Source: JBALVT01 sp036960305
Lineage (GTDB): Bacteria > Pseudomonadota > Gammaproteobacteria > Pseudomonadales > Halieaceae
Direction of reading: 5' to 3'
DNA: 64,000 nucleotides
Assembly (NCBI GenBank): GCA_036960305.1
Contig: JBALWA010000002.1
Location: forward strand, 160,036 to 224,035
The notes under the pieces were generated by a model that was given only the letters and a program-made list of their open reading frames with translations, was not told the origin of the DNA and made no database searches. A program made the translations under genes and the position numbers. Shown here in pieces: positions 15,642 through 24,227 of this stretch (its first letter is position 1; every line of letters starts with the position of its first letter).

Positions 15642-16025
15642 TCAAACTGCCAATATGGCTTCTACTTCTATGCCTACACCTTTTGGCAGGGCGGCAACCT
15701 GGACACAGGCCCGGGCAGGGTAGGGCGCTTCAAGGTATTGAGCCATCACGGCATTGACTGCGACAAAGTCCTGCAGGTCGGTCAGGGAAATATTGATCTT
15801 GACCGCATCGTTAAGCGTTCCTCCGGCGGCGTTGGCAACTGCCGCCAGGTTTTTAAATACCTGGTTTGCCTGGGCAGAGATGTCGCCCTCCACGATCTGC
15901 ATAGTTTCCGGCACAAGCGGTATCTGGCCCGATAACCAGACGGTATTTCCCACTTTGATCGCCTGTGAGTAGGGTCCTATGGCCTCGGGGGCATTGGGTG
16001 TTGATATAACCGCACGGTTGCTCAA
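15642..16025 (-). CDS. ridA: RidA family enamine/imine deaminase
   Basis: 127 residues, the standard length. Motifs A-I-G-P-Y-S-Q-A near the start and R-A-C-V-Q-V-A-A-L-P with the C-terminal V-E-I-E-A mark the RidA (YjgF/YER057c/UK114) family. RidA hydrolyses reactive 2-aminoacrylate and other enamines released by PLP enzymes. The start is TTG at 16025 with AGGAG 7 bases upstream. It follows spoT on the same strand after 39 bases, as in Pseudomonas, and may be co-transcribed. Confidence 0.95.
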   Translation of the reverse strand: MSNRAVISTPNAPEAIGPYSQAIKVGNTVWLSGQIPLVPETMQIVEGDISAQANQVFKNLAAVANAAGGTLNDAVKINISLTDLQDFVAVNAVMAQYLEAPYPARACVQVAALPKGVGIEVEAILAV

Positions 16026-16064
16026 TGGTCTTCTCCTAAAAATTAAACGTCGCCGCAGCCGGGC

Positions 16065-18182
16065 TCAATTAGTGACTCTGGTTACCTTGCGGACGGAGCT
16101 CAGGGTTCGCAGGCGCTTCATGATTCTGGCGAGGTGTACCCGGCTTTTGACTTGCATAGCCAGGTCTACATAGGTGAACTGATAGTCTTTGTCTTCGGTG
16201 GAAATTTTGTCGATATTGACGTCCATGCTGTTAATACGGGTTGCCAGGACAGCAATCATCCCACGCCGGTTTTCAACTTCGATACGCAGCTCCGCACCGT
16301 ACTCGCCTTCAACAAGGCTGTCCCATCGCAGGGCGACCAGTCGCTCAGTGTTGTCGCGCATTTCCGCAAGGTTATTACAGGTTTCGCGGTGTACCACCAT
16401 GCCCTTTTCAGAGCTTAAATAGCCCTCAATGGCATCGCCGGGGATGGGGTGGCAGCAATTTGCGTAGCTGACCATAAAGCCTTCGGTACCGCGGATGGCG
16501 ACGGGTTGTATTGCTTTGCCCTCACTTGCTTCCTGGCCAGAGATAGCCCCACCCAATATTTGCTGGGCGGTGATGCCTGGCAGCCGGTTACCCCGTGCGA
16601 CATCTTCTAGCAGGTCAGATAAATCCGTGTAATTGTGGGCTGACATGAAGTCCGGTAATTGCTCGCCGGAGACGTCTTCCAAGCTGCTCTCCAGAGCCTG
16701 CAGTGCTTTTCCCAGCAGTCGCTCCCCCAGAGTGATAGAGTCATCGCGGGTTTGGTTTTTCAGGAAGTGTCGTATATTGGATCTGGCCTTTGCCGTCACC
16801 GCGTAGTTGAACCAGGAGGGGTTTGGTCTCGCTCCTGGCGCTGTAAGAATTTCTACTGTGTGCCCACTTTGTAATGGCTCAGACAGGGGCGCCAGGCGAC
16901 GGTTAATGCGACAGGCAACACAGCTGTTGCCGACATCCGTATGTACTGCATAGGCAAAGTCGACCGCGGTGGAGTTGCGCGGGAGTTCCAGAATTCGGCC
17001 TTTTGGGGTAAAAACGTAGATTTCATCGGGAAACAGGTCAATTTTTACGCTTTCAATGAACTCCAGGGAATTGCCCGCGCGCTGTTGCATTTCCAGTAGA
17101 CCCTGAACCCACTGTCTGGCCCGGGCGTGGCTGCCATTCGCTGATTGTCCATCGCTTTTGTACAACCAGTGCGCGGCAATACCGTTATTGGCCATCTCCT
17201 CCATCTCTTGCGTACGGATCTGGATTTCGATCGGGACTCCATGCATACCCATTAACACGGTGTGCAGGGATTGGTAGCCGTTAGCCTTGGGAATAGCGAT
17301 GTAGTCCTTAAATTCGCCCGGTACGGGTTTGTACAGGCTGTGTACGCTGCCTAGTACCCGGTAACAAGTGTCAACTGAATCGACAACGATACGAAATGCG
17401 TAGATATCCATAATTTCAGAGAATGATTTACGCTTCGTCTTCATTTTTTTGTAAATGCTGTAGAGGTGCTTCTCCCGTCCTACGACCTCAACATCATGCC
17501 CTTCCTGGGCCAGGGTGGTTTCTATCTGGTGGCTAATTTTGTCGACCAGTTCTTTGCGGTTTCCCCTGGCTTTGCGTAGCGCGGCCTCGATCCGTCGCGC
17601 ACGCATTGGGTATAGCGCTCCGAAGCCCAGGTTTTCGAATTCCATCCGCACCGTATTCATGCCCAGACGCATGGCGATGGGGGCGTAGATCTCCAGGGTT
17701 TCTCGGGCGATACGCCGGCTTTTCTCCGGTTTCAGCACGCCCAGGGTGCGCATATTGTGCAGGCGGTCTGCCAGTTTGACCAGGATCACCCGAATATCCT
17801 TGGCCATGGCGAGGGCCATCTTCTGGAAGTTCTCGGCTTGTTTCTCCGCCAGGGAACTGAATTCAATCTGCGTCAGCTTACTAACGCCATCAACTAATTC
17901 AGCGACAGTTGGCCCAAACTGGCCGCCAATAGCTGACTTTTCTATCCCGGTATCCTCAATCACATCGTGCAACATGGCAGCCATCAGGCTCTGATGGTCC
18001 ATATGCATTTCAGCGAGGATGCTCGCTACGGCGAGGGGATGGGTGATATAGGGTTCGCCACTGCGACGCAGCTGTCCATAGTGCGCCTGCTCAGCGAAGT
18101 AGTAGGCGCGCTTGACGCTGTTGGCCTGGTCGGGACTGAGGTAACTTCTTAGGGTGGGGTCCAGGGCATCAACGGTTTGCAT
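16065..18182 (-). CDS. spoT: Bifunctional (p)ppGpp synthetase/hydrolase SpoT
   Basis: 705 residues. The N-terminal HD hydrolase domain is intact (H-P-L-A-V-A-S-I-L and M-L-H-D-V-I-E-D-T, with K-L-A-D-R-L-H-N-M). A synthetase domain follows (R-E-K-H-L-Y-S-I-Y-K-K-M and A-N-G-Y-Q-S-L-H-T). Then come a TGS domain with R-N-S-T-A-V-D-F-A-Y-A-V-H-T, a helical/zinc-finger-like region with Y-A-N-C-C-H-P, and a C-terminal ACT domain. It sets ppGpp levels under carbon, lipid or other stress. It lies directly after rpoZ, the normal gammaproteobacterial order. Confidence 0.97.
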   Translation of the reverse strand: MQTVDALDPTLRSYLSPDQANSVKRAYYFAEQAHYGQLRRSGEPYITHPLAVASILAEMHMDHQSLMAAMLHDVIEDTGIEKSAIGGQFGPTVAELVDGVSKLTQIEFSSLAEKQAENFQKMALAMAKDIRVILVKLADRLHNMRTLGVLKPEKSRRIARETLEIYAPIAMRLGMNTVRMEFENLGFGALYPMRARRIEAALRKARGNRKELVDKISHQIETTLAQEGHDVEVVGREKHLYSIYKKMKTKRKSFSEIMDIYAFRIVVDSVDTCYRVLGSVHSLYKPVPGEFKDYIAIPKANGYQSLHTVLMGMHGVPIEIQIRTQEMEEMANNGIAAHWLYKSDGQSANGSHARARQWVQGLLEMQQRAGNSLEFIESVKIDLFPDEIYVFTPKGRILELPRNSTAVDFAYAVHTDVGNSCVACRINRRLAPLSEPLQSGHTVEILTAPGARPNPSWFNYAVTAKARSNIRHFLKNQTRDDSITLGERLLGKALQALESSLEDVSGEQLPDFMSAHNYTDLSDLLEDVARGNRLPGITAQQILGGAISGQEASEGKAIQPVAIRGTEGFMVSYANCCHPIPGDAIEGYLSSEKGMVVHRETCNNLAEMRDNTERLVALRWDSLVEGEYGAELRIEVENRRGMIAVLATRINSMDVNIDKISTEDKDYQFTYVDLAMQVKSRVHLARIMKRLRTLSSVRKVTRVTN

Positions 18183-18225
18183 ATCAACTGACTCTTGTTA
18201 TGTAACCGAAGTTGCCCATAGGGTT

Positions 18226-18486
18226 TTACAGTGCCTCGATGGCTCCCATAACTTCTGCCAGCTCTTCTTCCGCTTCCAGTTCATCTTCACGGGTCAGGAT
18301 TTCAGGGCCTACCAGGCCGTCGGCAATTTCGCGAAGCGCGATGACAGTGGGCTTATCGGACTCTTCCTCTACCAGAGGGTCTTTCCCGCCGGTTGCCAGT
18401 TGGCGTGCACGTTTACTGGCTACCATAACCAACTCAAAGCGATTCGCTACATTTTCCAAACAATCTTCAACTGTTACACGTGCCAT
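18226..18486 (-). CDS. rpoZ: RNA polymerase omega subunit
   Basis: 86 residues beginning M-A-R-V-T-V-E-D-C-L-E-N-V with N-R-F-E-L-V and the S-K-R-A-R-Q-L motif, standard for omega. It helps fold beta-prime and in many bacteria forms part of a ppGpp site, which fits its position before spoT. The roughly 230 bases upstream, to the gmk stop, hold a minus-strand TATAAT box (18636-18641) with no good -35, so rpoZ may have its own promoter. I see no other feature in that interval. Confidence 0.95.
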   Translation of the reverse strand: MARVTVEDCLENVANRFELVMVASKRARQLATGGKDPLVEEESDKPTVIALREIADGLVGPEILTREDELEAEEELAEVMGAIEAL

Positions 18487-18717
18487 CTATCGTTTCTTCC
18501 CATAGTAAATGTCCGCCGACGCATGCATCTGTCAGCGGCATTAGTAGTCATCATTGGAGCCGTGCCGCGAAAATCCGTGGCCGGGGCGCCCTGTGTCCAG
18601 GCCGGCGCAGCAGTGCTGGGCCGGAAGAACCGTTAATTATACCCCATTTACCCCCTCTCCCTCCAGCGTGAATATTGCTCATGCCAGAACTGGCGGGGGC
18701 TGTGGCCAATCGGACGT

Positions 18718-19335
18718 TCAATTGAGTAGATCGGCCAGCAATTTCTCCAGGGCGGGAAGCCGGATTTCTGTGCGCATACGCTGGCTGACGATAACGGCTT
18801 CCAGGTCAGAGAGGGCAACCGGGAATGTATCGTTGATTACCAGGTAGTCCGATTCCGTATAATGAGACATTTCTTCGACAGCTTCGGACATTCTGCGCCG
18901 GATGATGTCGGCGTCATCCTGGCCCCGGCTGGTGAGGCGCTCCTCAAGCGTTGCTTTGGAGGGGGGCAGGATAAAAATGGACTGACTGTCAGGCATTAGT
19001 CGCTTGACCTGCTGTGCGCCCTGCCAGTCAATTTCAAGAATGACGTCTATCCCCTGTGTTAGCTGTTCCTCCACCCACAGCTGAGAGGTGCCGTAGAGGT
19101 TGTCAAAGACCTGGGCGTGCTCCAGGAACGCTGTTTTATCCAGCATGGCCAAAAATGACTGCTCACTGACAAAGTGGTAATTTACACCATCTTCCTCACC
19201 GGGGCGCATGGGCCTGGTGGTATGGGATATCGATACCTTCAAATCCTCACAGCGGTCTATCAGGGCACTGACCAGGCTGGTTTTACCGGCGCCGCTGGGC
19301 GCTGAAATGGTGAAGAGTGTTCCTGTACTGTTCAT
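18718..19335 (-). CDS. gmk: Guanylate kinase
   Basis: 205 residues. The P-loop is S-A-P-S-G-A-G-K-T-S-L, and the GMP-binding segment includes S-H-T-T-R-P-M-R-P-G-E-x-x-G-x-x-Y-x-F. It phosphorylates GMP to GDP and feeds GTP and ppGpp synthesis. Its place before rpoZ-spoT is conserved across gammaproteobacteria. Confidence 0.97.
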   Translation of the reverse strand: MNSTGTLFTISAPSGAGKTSLVSALIDRCEDLKVSISHTTRPMRPGEEDGVNYHFVSEQSFLAMLDKTAFLEHAQVFDNLYGTSQLWVEEQLTQGIDVILEIDWQGAQQVKRLMPDSQSIFILPPSKATLEERLTSRGQDDADIIRRRMSEAVEEMSHYTESDYLVINDTFPVALSDLEAVIVSQRMRTEIRLPALEKLLADLLN

Positions 19336-19392
19336 GTTCGATCCTGTTACCTACGGTTTTTATCTCTGGGCACGCAGCTGTTAGCGCGGTGT

Positions 19393-20259
19393 TTACTCGA
19401 TATTCTGGATTTGCTCGCGCATTTGTTCGATCAGAACTTTCAACTCTACGGCATTCTGTGTTGTGCTGCTGGAAACTGATTTGGATGACAGGGTGTTTGC
19501 CTCACGATTAAGTTCCTGCATCAGGAAGTCCAGCCGTCGGCCGCAGGGACCGCCTTTCTTAAGCGTACGGCGGACCTCCGATACATGGGCTTGCAAGCGG
19601 TCCAGCTCTTCGTCTACATCGGCTTTTTGGGCGAGGTGAACCAGTTCCTGTTCGAGTCGGTTGCTGTCTACCTCAATGTCCAGTTCCTGAATACGGGTAA
19701 TGACTCGATTGCGCTGTTGCTGCATCAAGTCCGGCATGATGGCCCGGGTGGCGAGCACTTCTTGCGAGACCAGCTCCAGGCGCTCCAGCACCATGGCGGC
19801 CAGTTTTTCCCCTTCTCGCTTGCGACTTTCAAGTAGTGAGCTTATGGCTTCGCCAAATAATTTCATGGCGTCATTAAGTATTTCATCATCGGAATGAACG
19901 CTACTGCGGCAGATACCGGGGAAGTGCAAAACGTCCAGCGGGTTAAGGGGCTGACAATCGGGTAGCTGTGCTTTGATGACAGCGCTGGCCTCCAGCAGTT
20001 TTTCCAGCTGTTCGTGGTTGATGGCGAATTCGCTGGTCTGCTCGGGGTTGGACTGTAGCTTTATCATGCAGTCCAGTTTGCCTCTGGCGAGCTTTTTGGT
20101 TGCGGCCTCGCGCAAACGCGGCTCCAGTTGGCGCAGGCTGTCGGGTAACTTAAAACTGCAATCGAGATAGCGATGGTTCACTGACCGCAATTCGACGGTC
20201 AGCACTCCCTGGCTTGTCACACTGCTCTCTCGAGCAAAGGCGGTCATGCTACAAATCAT
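19393..20259 (-). CDS. yicC: YicC/YloC family endoribonuclease-like protein
   Basis: 288 residues, beginning with the family signature S-M-T-A-F-A-R, then E-L-R-S-V-N-H-R-Y-L-D, and ending with the D-F-L-x-Q-E-x-N-R-E-A-N-T motif followed by K-x-x-I-E-Q-x-R-E-Q-I-Q-N-I-E. YicC proteins are reported as endoribonucleases that affect small RNA stability in E. coli. It is divergent from rph across a 139-base gap, as in E. coli and Pseudomonas. Confidence 0.95.
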   Translation of the reverse strand: MICSMTAFARESSVTSQGVLTVELRSVNHRYLDCSFKLPDSLRQLEPRLREAATKKLARGKLDCMIKLQSNPEQTSEFAINHEQLEKLLEASAVIKAQLPDCQPLNPLDVLHFPGICRSSVHSDDEILNDAMKLFGEAISSLLESRKREGEKLAAMVLERLELVSQEVLATRAIMPDLMQQQRNRVITRIQELDIEVDSNRLEQELVHLAQKADVDEELDRLQAHVSEVRRTLKKGGPCGRRLDFLMQELNREANTLSSKSVSSSTTQNAVELKVLIEQMREQIQNIE

Positions 20260-20398
20260 TCTGAAAACCCCTATTTCAGTGGAGAGTGAGTGTACCAGTT
20301 TGCCCGCTTTGCTCCCAGAGGGGGCGTGCTATTGTCGGGGGCAGCGCGGGCTGCGATAACGTATACTGCGCCCCCAGTATTTTATCCGGAGAATATTT

Positions 20399-21121
20399 AT
20401 GCAGCGTCCCAGTGGCCGTGAGCCGACACAATTGAGAGATATCAGCATCACCCGTAACTTTACCTGCCACGCTGAGGGTTCGGTTTTGGTGTGTTTTGGT
20501 AATACCAAAGTTATCTGTACCGCGAGCGTGGAGCAGGGCGTACCGCGCTTTATGAGAGGAAAGGGCCGGGGTTGGGTAACGGCTGAATACGGCATGTTGC
20601 CTCGCTCCACAGACTCTCGTATGGGGCGTGAAGCCAGCCGTGGCAAGCAGGGGGGGCGTACAGTGGAGATTCAACGGTTGATCGGGCGCTCACTGCGCGC
20701 CGCGCTGGATCTGTCGAAGCTGGGTGAAAATACAATAACGATAGATTGTGATGTCATTCAGGCTGATGGCGGCACACGTACCGCCGCCATTACTGGTGCC
20801 TGTGTGGCGCTGGTCGATGCGATTAACTACCTGCAGCGGAAGAAATTGATTAGCGGCGACCCTTTGCTGCAGATGATAGCCTCGGTTTCGGTGGGTATTT
20901 ACCAAGGTGTGCCCGTACTGGACCTCGATTATCCGGAGGACTCCGCTGCTGATACCGACATGAATGTCATTATGGGCGAGTCCGGGAGCTTTATCGAGGT
21001 ACAAGGTACCGCTGAAGGCGCCCCGTTTGACCGCGATGAGCTGAATAGTTTGCTGGACCTTGCCAGTGATGGTGTGGCTCAGCTGGTAGCAATACAGCAT
21101 GCGGCCCTGGCCGCAGGCTGA
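20399..21121 (+). CDS. rph: Ribonuclease PH
   Basis: 240 residues with the family start R-P-S-G-R-E-x-x-Q-L-R, a phosphate-binding S-R-G-K-Q-G-G-R-T-V-E-I-Q-R-L-I-G region, and the catalytic-domain segment L-D-L-D-Y-x-E-D-S-x-A-x-x-D-M-N. It trims tRNA 3' ends phosphorolytically. Full length, so unlike the frameshifted rph of E. coli K-12 it should not impair pyrE expression; the Crc homologue lies between the two in any case. Confidence 0.97.
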   Translation: MQRPSGREPTQLRDISITRNFTCHAEGSVLVCFGNTKVICTASVEQGVPRFMRGKGRGWVTAEYGMLPRSTDSRMGREASRGKQGGRTVEIQRLIGRSLRAALDLSKLGENTITIDCDVIQADGGTRTAAITGACVALVDAINYLQRKKLISGDPLLQMIASVSVGIYQGVPVLDLDYPEDSAADTDMNVIMGESGSFIEVQGTAEGAPFDRDELNSLLDLASDGVAQLVAIQHAALAAG

Positions 21122-21126
21122 AGATT

Positions 21127-21891
21127 TTATAGCTCTATGTCGTAATCCATGATGACCGGCGCGTGAGAAGAAAAATCTTTGCTCTTATAGATCGCGCCGT
21201 AATCGACCGAATACTTCAATCCGCTGGAAATAACATGAAAATCAGACCGCCAGCCATTGCTGCTGCGATCGCCCTCGGGCCACCAGCTGAATTCGTCCTG
21301 GTCTGAGTTTATCTCCCTGAAGGCGTCGACATAGCCTGATTCGACCAGTTCATCCATCCACTGGCGCTCCTCAGCTAGAAAACCTGAGGAGTTGCTGTTT
21401 TTTTCGGTGTCCTGCAGGTCGCCCGCGGTATGAGCGAGATTCCAGCTGCCGCAGATAATGAACTCGCGCCGTTTGTTGCGAACTTTTTGCAGGTGGCCTT
21501 GTAGTAGATTGTAAAATTCGGATTTACGAGACTGTTGTTCCTCGTTGCCTTCTTCCGCCTTAGGCGCCAGCAGGCAGCCGACACTGAGGTTTTCGAAGTC
21601 GGCTTGTATATAGCGTCCTTCCATGTCGAAATCAGCGAAGCCCAGGCCCGTCATGATCGCTTTTGGCAATTCTCGGCAGTAAATAGCGACACCGTTCTCC
21701 TTACCCCCCACATCGTCAAAGAAGTAAGCATTGTACTCAGGGGGAAAGAAGGTGTTGTCCTGCAAGTCGTACTCAGAACATTGCAAATCCTGGATGCAGA
21801 CAAAATCGGCATCCTGTTCTTTCAGCCAGTCATAAAATCCGTTTTTCGCAGCGTTCTTTATACCGTCAGCGCTGAAACTGATGATCCTCAT
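21127..21891 (-). CDS. crc: Crc-like exonuclease III-family protein
   Basis: 254 residues, exonuclease III fold, clearly close to Pseudomonas Crc (M-R-I-I-S start, F-S-W-W-P and S-H-A-P-V-I-M-D-Y-D end). Several exonuclease III catalytic positions are replaced: Asn7 by Ser, the Q-E-T-K glutamate by Asp (Q-D-L-Q), and the G-D-M-N aspartate by Ser (C-G-S-W-N). Crc has no nuclease activity and instead assists Hfq in translational repression during catabolite control. Position between rph and pyrE is the same as in P. aeruginosa. Because Crc function is best documented in Pseudomonas, the role here is an inference. Confidence 0.85.
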   Translation of the reverse strand: MRIISFSADGIKNAAKNGFYDWLKEQDADFVCIQDLQCSEYDLQDNTFFPPEYNAYFFDDVGGKENGVAIYCRELPKAIMTGLGFADFDMEGRYIQADFENLSVGCLLAPKAEEGNEEQQSRKSEFYNLLQGHLQKVRNKRREFIICGSWNLAHTAGDLQDTEKNSNSSGFLAEERQWMDELVESGYVDAFREINSDQDEFSWWPEGDRSSNGWRSDFHVISSGLKYSVDYGAIYKSKDFSSHAPVIMDYDIEL

Positions 21892-22121
21892 TAATAGCCC
21901 CTAATTTTCAGAGCGTGTATGATACCGATGCTTTTTGCAACGCAATACACTGTGTTTGTAGCCGGTTCTGCCGGCGTCCATGCCTGGAATCTGGTAGCTA
22001 TCGTCGCTAATGGTTATCTCTGCGCAGGGCAGGGTATTTTAGAGATAGCGACAGTACCAGACGCAGTTATACAACATATTCCAATTTTGGGGAACTTAAA
22101 CCCACCTGACTGGACGAATTA

Positions 22122-22766
22122 ATGCACGCATACCAAACTGAATTTATCGATCTTGCGAGAGAACACAATGTACTTAAGTTTGGCGAATTTACGCTCAAAT
22201 CGGGTCGAATTAGCCCCTATTTCTTTAATGCAGGCGCTTTTTCGAGCGGCCGTGCCCTGGCGACACTGGGGCGTTGTTACGCACAGAGTATCGTAGATTC
22301 CGGTTTGCAGTTTGATGTGCTGCTGGGGCCAGCCTACAAGGGGATACCCCTGGCTGCAGCCACGGCCGTTGCTCTCGCGGAGGGCCATGGCATCGATATC
22401 CCCTTTGCCTACAATCGCAAGGAACCTAAAAGCCATGGTGAGGGCGGCATGCTGGTCGGGGCGCCATTACAAGGTCGAGTGCTGGTTATCGACGATGTGA
22501 TTACTGCTGGAACGGCGGTCAGGGAAGTCATAGCCATGATAGAGGGTTGTGGTGCCCAATTGGCTGGCGTGGCGATTGGGCTGGATCGGCAGGAGCGGGG
22601 CTCGGGTGAACTGTCGGCCATACAGGAGATAGAGAGGCATTACTCGGTGCCGGTACTGAGTATTATTCAGATGGGGCATATCATCGACTATCTTGAGGCA
22701 CAGGGTGGGGATTCCGAAAGCGCCAGGGCATCTATGCAAGAATATCGTGAACGATATGGTGTCTGA
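22122..22766 (+). CDS. pyrE: Orotate phosphoribosyltransferase
   Basis: 214 residues. The PRPP-binding loop is V-L-V-I-D-D-V-I-T-A-G-T-A, the substrate loop is Y-N-R-K-E-x-K-x-H-G-E-G-G, and L-K-S-G-R-I-S-P-Y-F-F-N lies near the N-terminus. It makes OMP from orotate and PRPP in pyrimidine synthesis. The 230-base region between crc and pyrE has only a short GC stem near 21961-21974; I found no pyrE attenuator with a T-run. Confidence 0.97.
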   Translation: MHAYQTEFIDLAREHNVLKFGEFTLKSGRISPYFFNAGAFSSGRALATLGRCYAQSIVDSGLQFDVLLGPAYKGIPLAAATAVALAEGHGIDIPFAYNRKEPKSHGEGGMLVGAPLQGRVLVIDDVITAGTAVREVIAMIEGCGAQLAGVAIGLDRQERGSGELSAIQEIERHYSVPVLSIIQMGHIIDYLEAQGGDSESARASMQEYRERYGV

Positions 22767-22803
22767 TGTTGTCAAAATTCCAGATTCACAATATATTTAG
22801 CGT

Positions 22804-23454
22804 ATGACTTTGACCAGAATTAACATAATTTCCCTGATGGCACTATTGCCGTCGCTATTGTCGCCGTCTTTGGTGCAGGCCGGAGACATGTATCGATATA
22901 TCAATGATGAGGGCAACGTCGTTTTGGGCTATCAGGTGCCTACCACGGATGTCAAAAAAGGGTATGAGGTTCTGAATGAGGACGGCATTGTTATACAGGT
23001 TGTGCCTCGCGAACTGACAGAGGAAGAGCGTGAAAATATCACTGCCCAGGAAGCACTGGTCGCTGCAGCTGAGGCAGAGAAGGAGCGTTTGCGCCTGTGG
23101 GATGAATCCTTGTTGTTGCGATACAGTACGGTTGAAGACATTGAAGCTGCACGTAAACGGGCCATGAGTTCACTGTTGATTAATGTGAGTATTTTGCGAA
23201 GCAATACACGTTCACTCAAGCAACAGGTTGAGAACTACCAGGCCCAGGCTGCTGATATAGAGCGCAGAGGCGGGGAAGTGGACCCCCAGCGGTTGGCTGC
23301 CATTGACGATTTGCAGGGCGAGATCCAGGCAACAGAGCGCTCGATTGTTGAAAGAAACAAAGAAACGGAGGAGGTTAAAGCGGCATATCAGATGGATATT
23401 GACCGTTTTGAGCAGCTTCTGGATGTCGTAGCACTACGGCGCTCGATGAAGTAG
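22804..23454 (+). CDS. DUF4124 domain-containing exported protein
   Basis: 216 residues. A hydrophobic signal peptide (about residues 8-27, ending V-Q-A-G) is followed by the DUF4124 segment with D-M-Y-R-Y-I-N-D-E-G-N-V-V, and then a long charged helical region (about residues 70-210) that is probably coiled coil. Function unknown; DUF4124 proteins are periplasmic or envelope-associated in gammaproteobacteria. It follows pyrE by 37 bases and is convergent with slmA. Confidence 0.8.
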   Translation: MTLTRINIISLMALLPSLLSPSLVQAGDMYRYINDEGNVVLGYQVPTTDVKKGYEVLNEDGIVIQVVPRELTEEERENITAQEALVAAAEAEKERLRLWDESLLLRYSTVEDIEAARKRAMSSLLINVSILRSNTRSLKQQVENYQAQAADIERRGGEVDPQRLAAIDDLQGEIQATERSIVERNKETEEVKAAYQMDIDRFEQLLDVVALRRSMK

Positions 23455-23456
23455 TG

Positions 23457-24092
23457 TCAGCTTATCACTGAGCTCGCATGCCCATGAACGGGCTGTGTGA
23501 CGGCTTCTCGAAAGAACCCATTCATAATCAATTGCCACTGCTGTTGCCAGTCGGTGGTTGGCGCGCGCCGGAAGCCACTGCGAACAAATTGTGATATTCG
23601 CCCTTCTGCTGCGGCCAGCAACAGGTTGGAAGCTGCGGTCAGTGGGATAACAGGGCGCAGCCCCTCTCGTACTTCAGCCTCCCGGAGAACTTGCTTTAAC
23701 TGGGTTTCAAACCGATCAAATAGTTGAGCAACCCGAAGGTGCAGACGCTCCGTTTCCCCCGCAAGAGCATCTCCGGTCAGTATGCGGGTGATGCCCGGAT
23801 TGCGCTCACTAAATGCCAGTAACAACATAAGCATTTTTTCACACCGTGACGCGGCGGTTGTCTCCTCAGTGAGGATGATACTGATTCTTGTGAACAGGGT
23901 TTCCTCGATGAACTCAATAAGGCCCTCAAACATCTTGGCTTTGCTTGGGAAGTGACGATACAGGGCGGCCTCAGAAACGCCTACTTGCCTGGCCAGTCCC
24001 GCAGTTGTGATGCGGTCGCATGGGTTGGCCTCCAGCATTTGAGCCAGAGCTTCCAGGATTTGCTGACGGCGTTGGGATTTCTTGGGGGGCAT
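23457..24092 (-). CDS. slmA: Nucleoid occlusion factor SlmA (TetR family)
   Basis: 211 residues from the ATG at 24092; a TTG at 24107 would add five residues. It is a TetR-type regulator with N-terminal R-R-Q-Q-I-L-E-A-L-A-Q-M-L and a helix-turn-helix G-V-S-E-A-A-L-Y-R-H-F-P-S-K-A-K-M-F-E-G-L. This recognition helix and the following I-E-F-I-E match SlmA rather than metabolic TetR proteins. SlmA binds chromosomal sites and blocks FtsZ assembly over the nucleoid. The neighbours argB, algC and coaBC are those found around slmA in related species; in E. coli it lies between dut and pyrE. Confidence 0.9.
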   Translation of the reverse strand: MPPKKSQRRQQILEALAQMLEANPCDRITTAGLARQVGVSEAALYRHFPSKAKMFEGLIEFIEETLFTRISIILTEETTAASRCEKMLMLLLAFSERNPGITRILTGDALAGETERLHLRVAQLFDRFETQLKQVLREAEVREGLRPVIPLTAASNLLLAAAEGRISQFVRSGFRRAPTTDWQQQWQLIMNGFFREAVTQPVHGHASSVIS

Positions 24093-24227
24093 GTCAGTCC
24101 AGTTCAAAGCACGTAGTGAGTTATGCTAGCGATAACGCTGCTGACCTGCAATGTTTCTGGGGCGGAATCCTGTAGATTTTTGCCTTAGATTGAAAAATAA
24201 CCCGGATAGACGCAGCTTTTTCCCACG

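Noticed and set aside
20276..20674. Minus-strand open frames across the yicC-rph gap and the start of rph
   Set aside because: Most of their length is antisense to rph, composition is Pro/Thr/Arg-rich, and no start signal is present.
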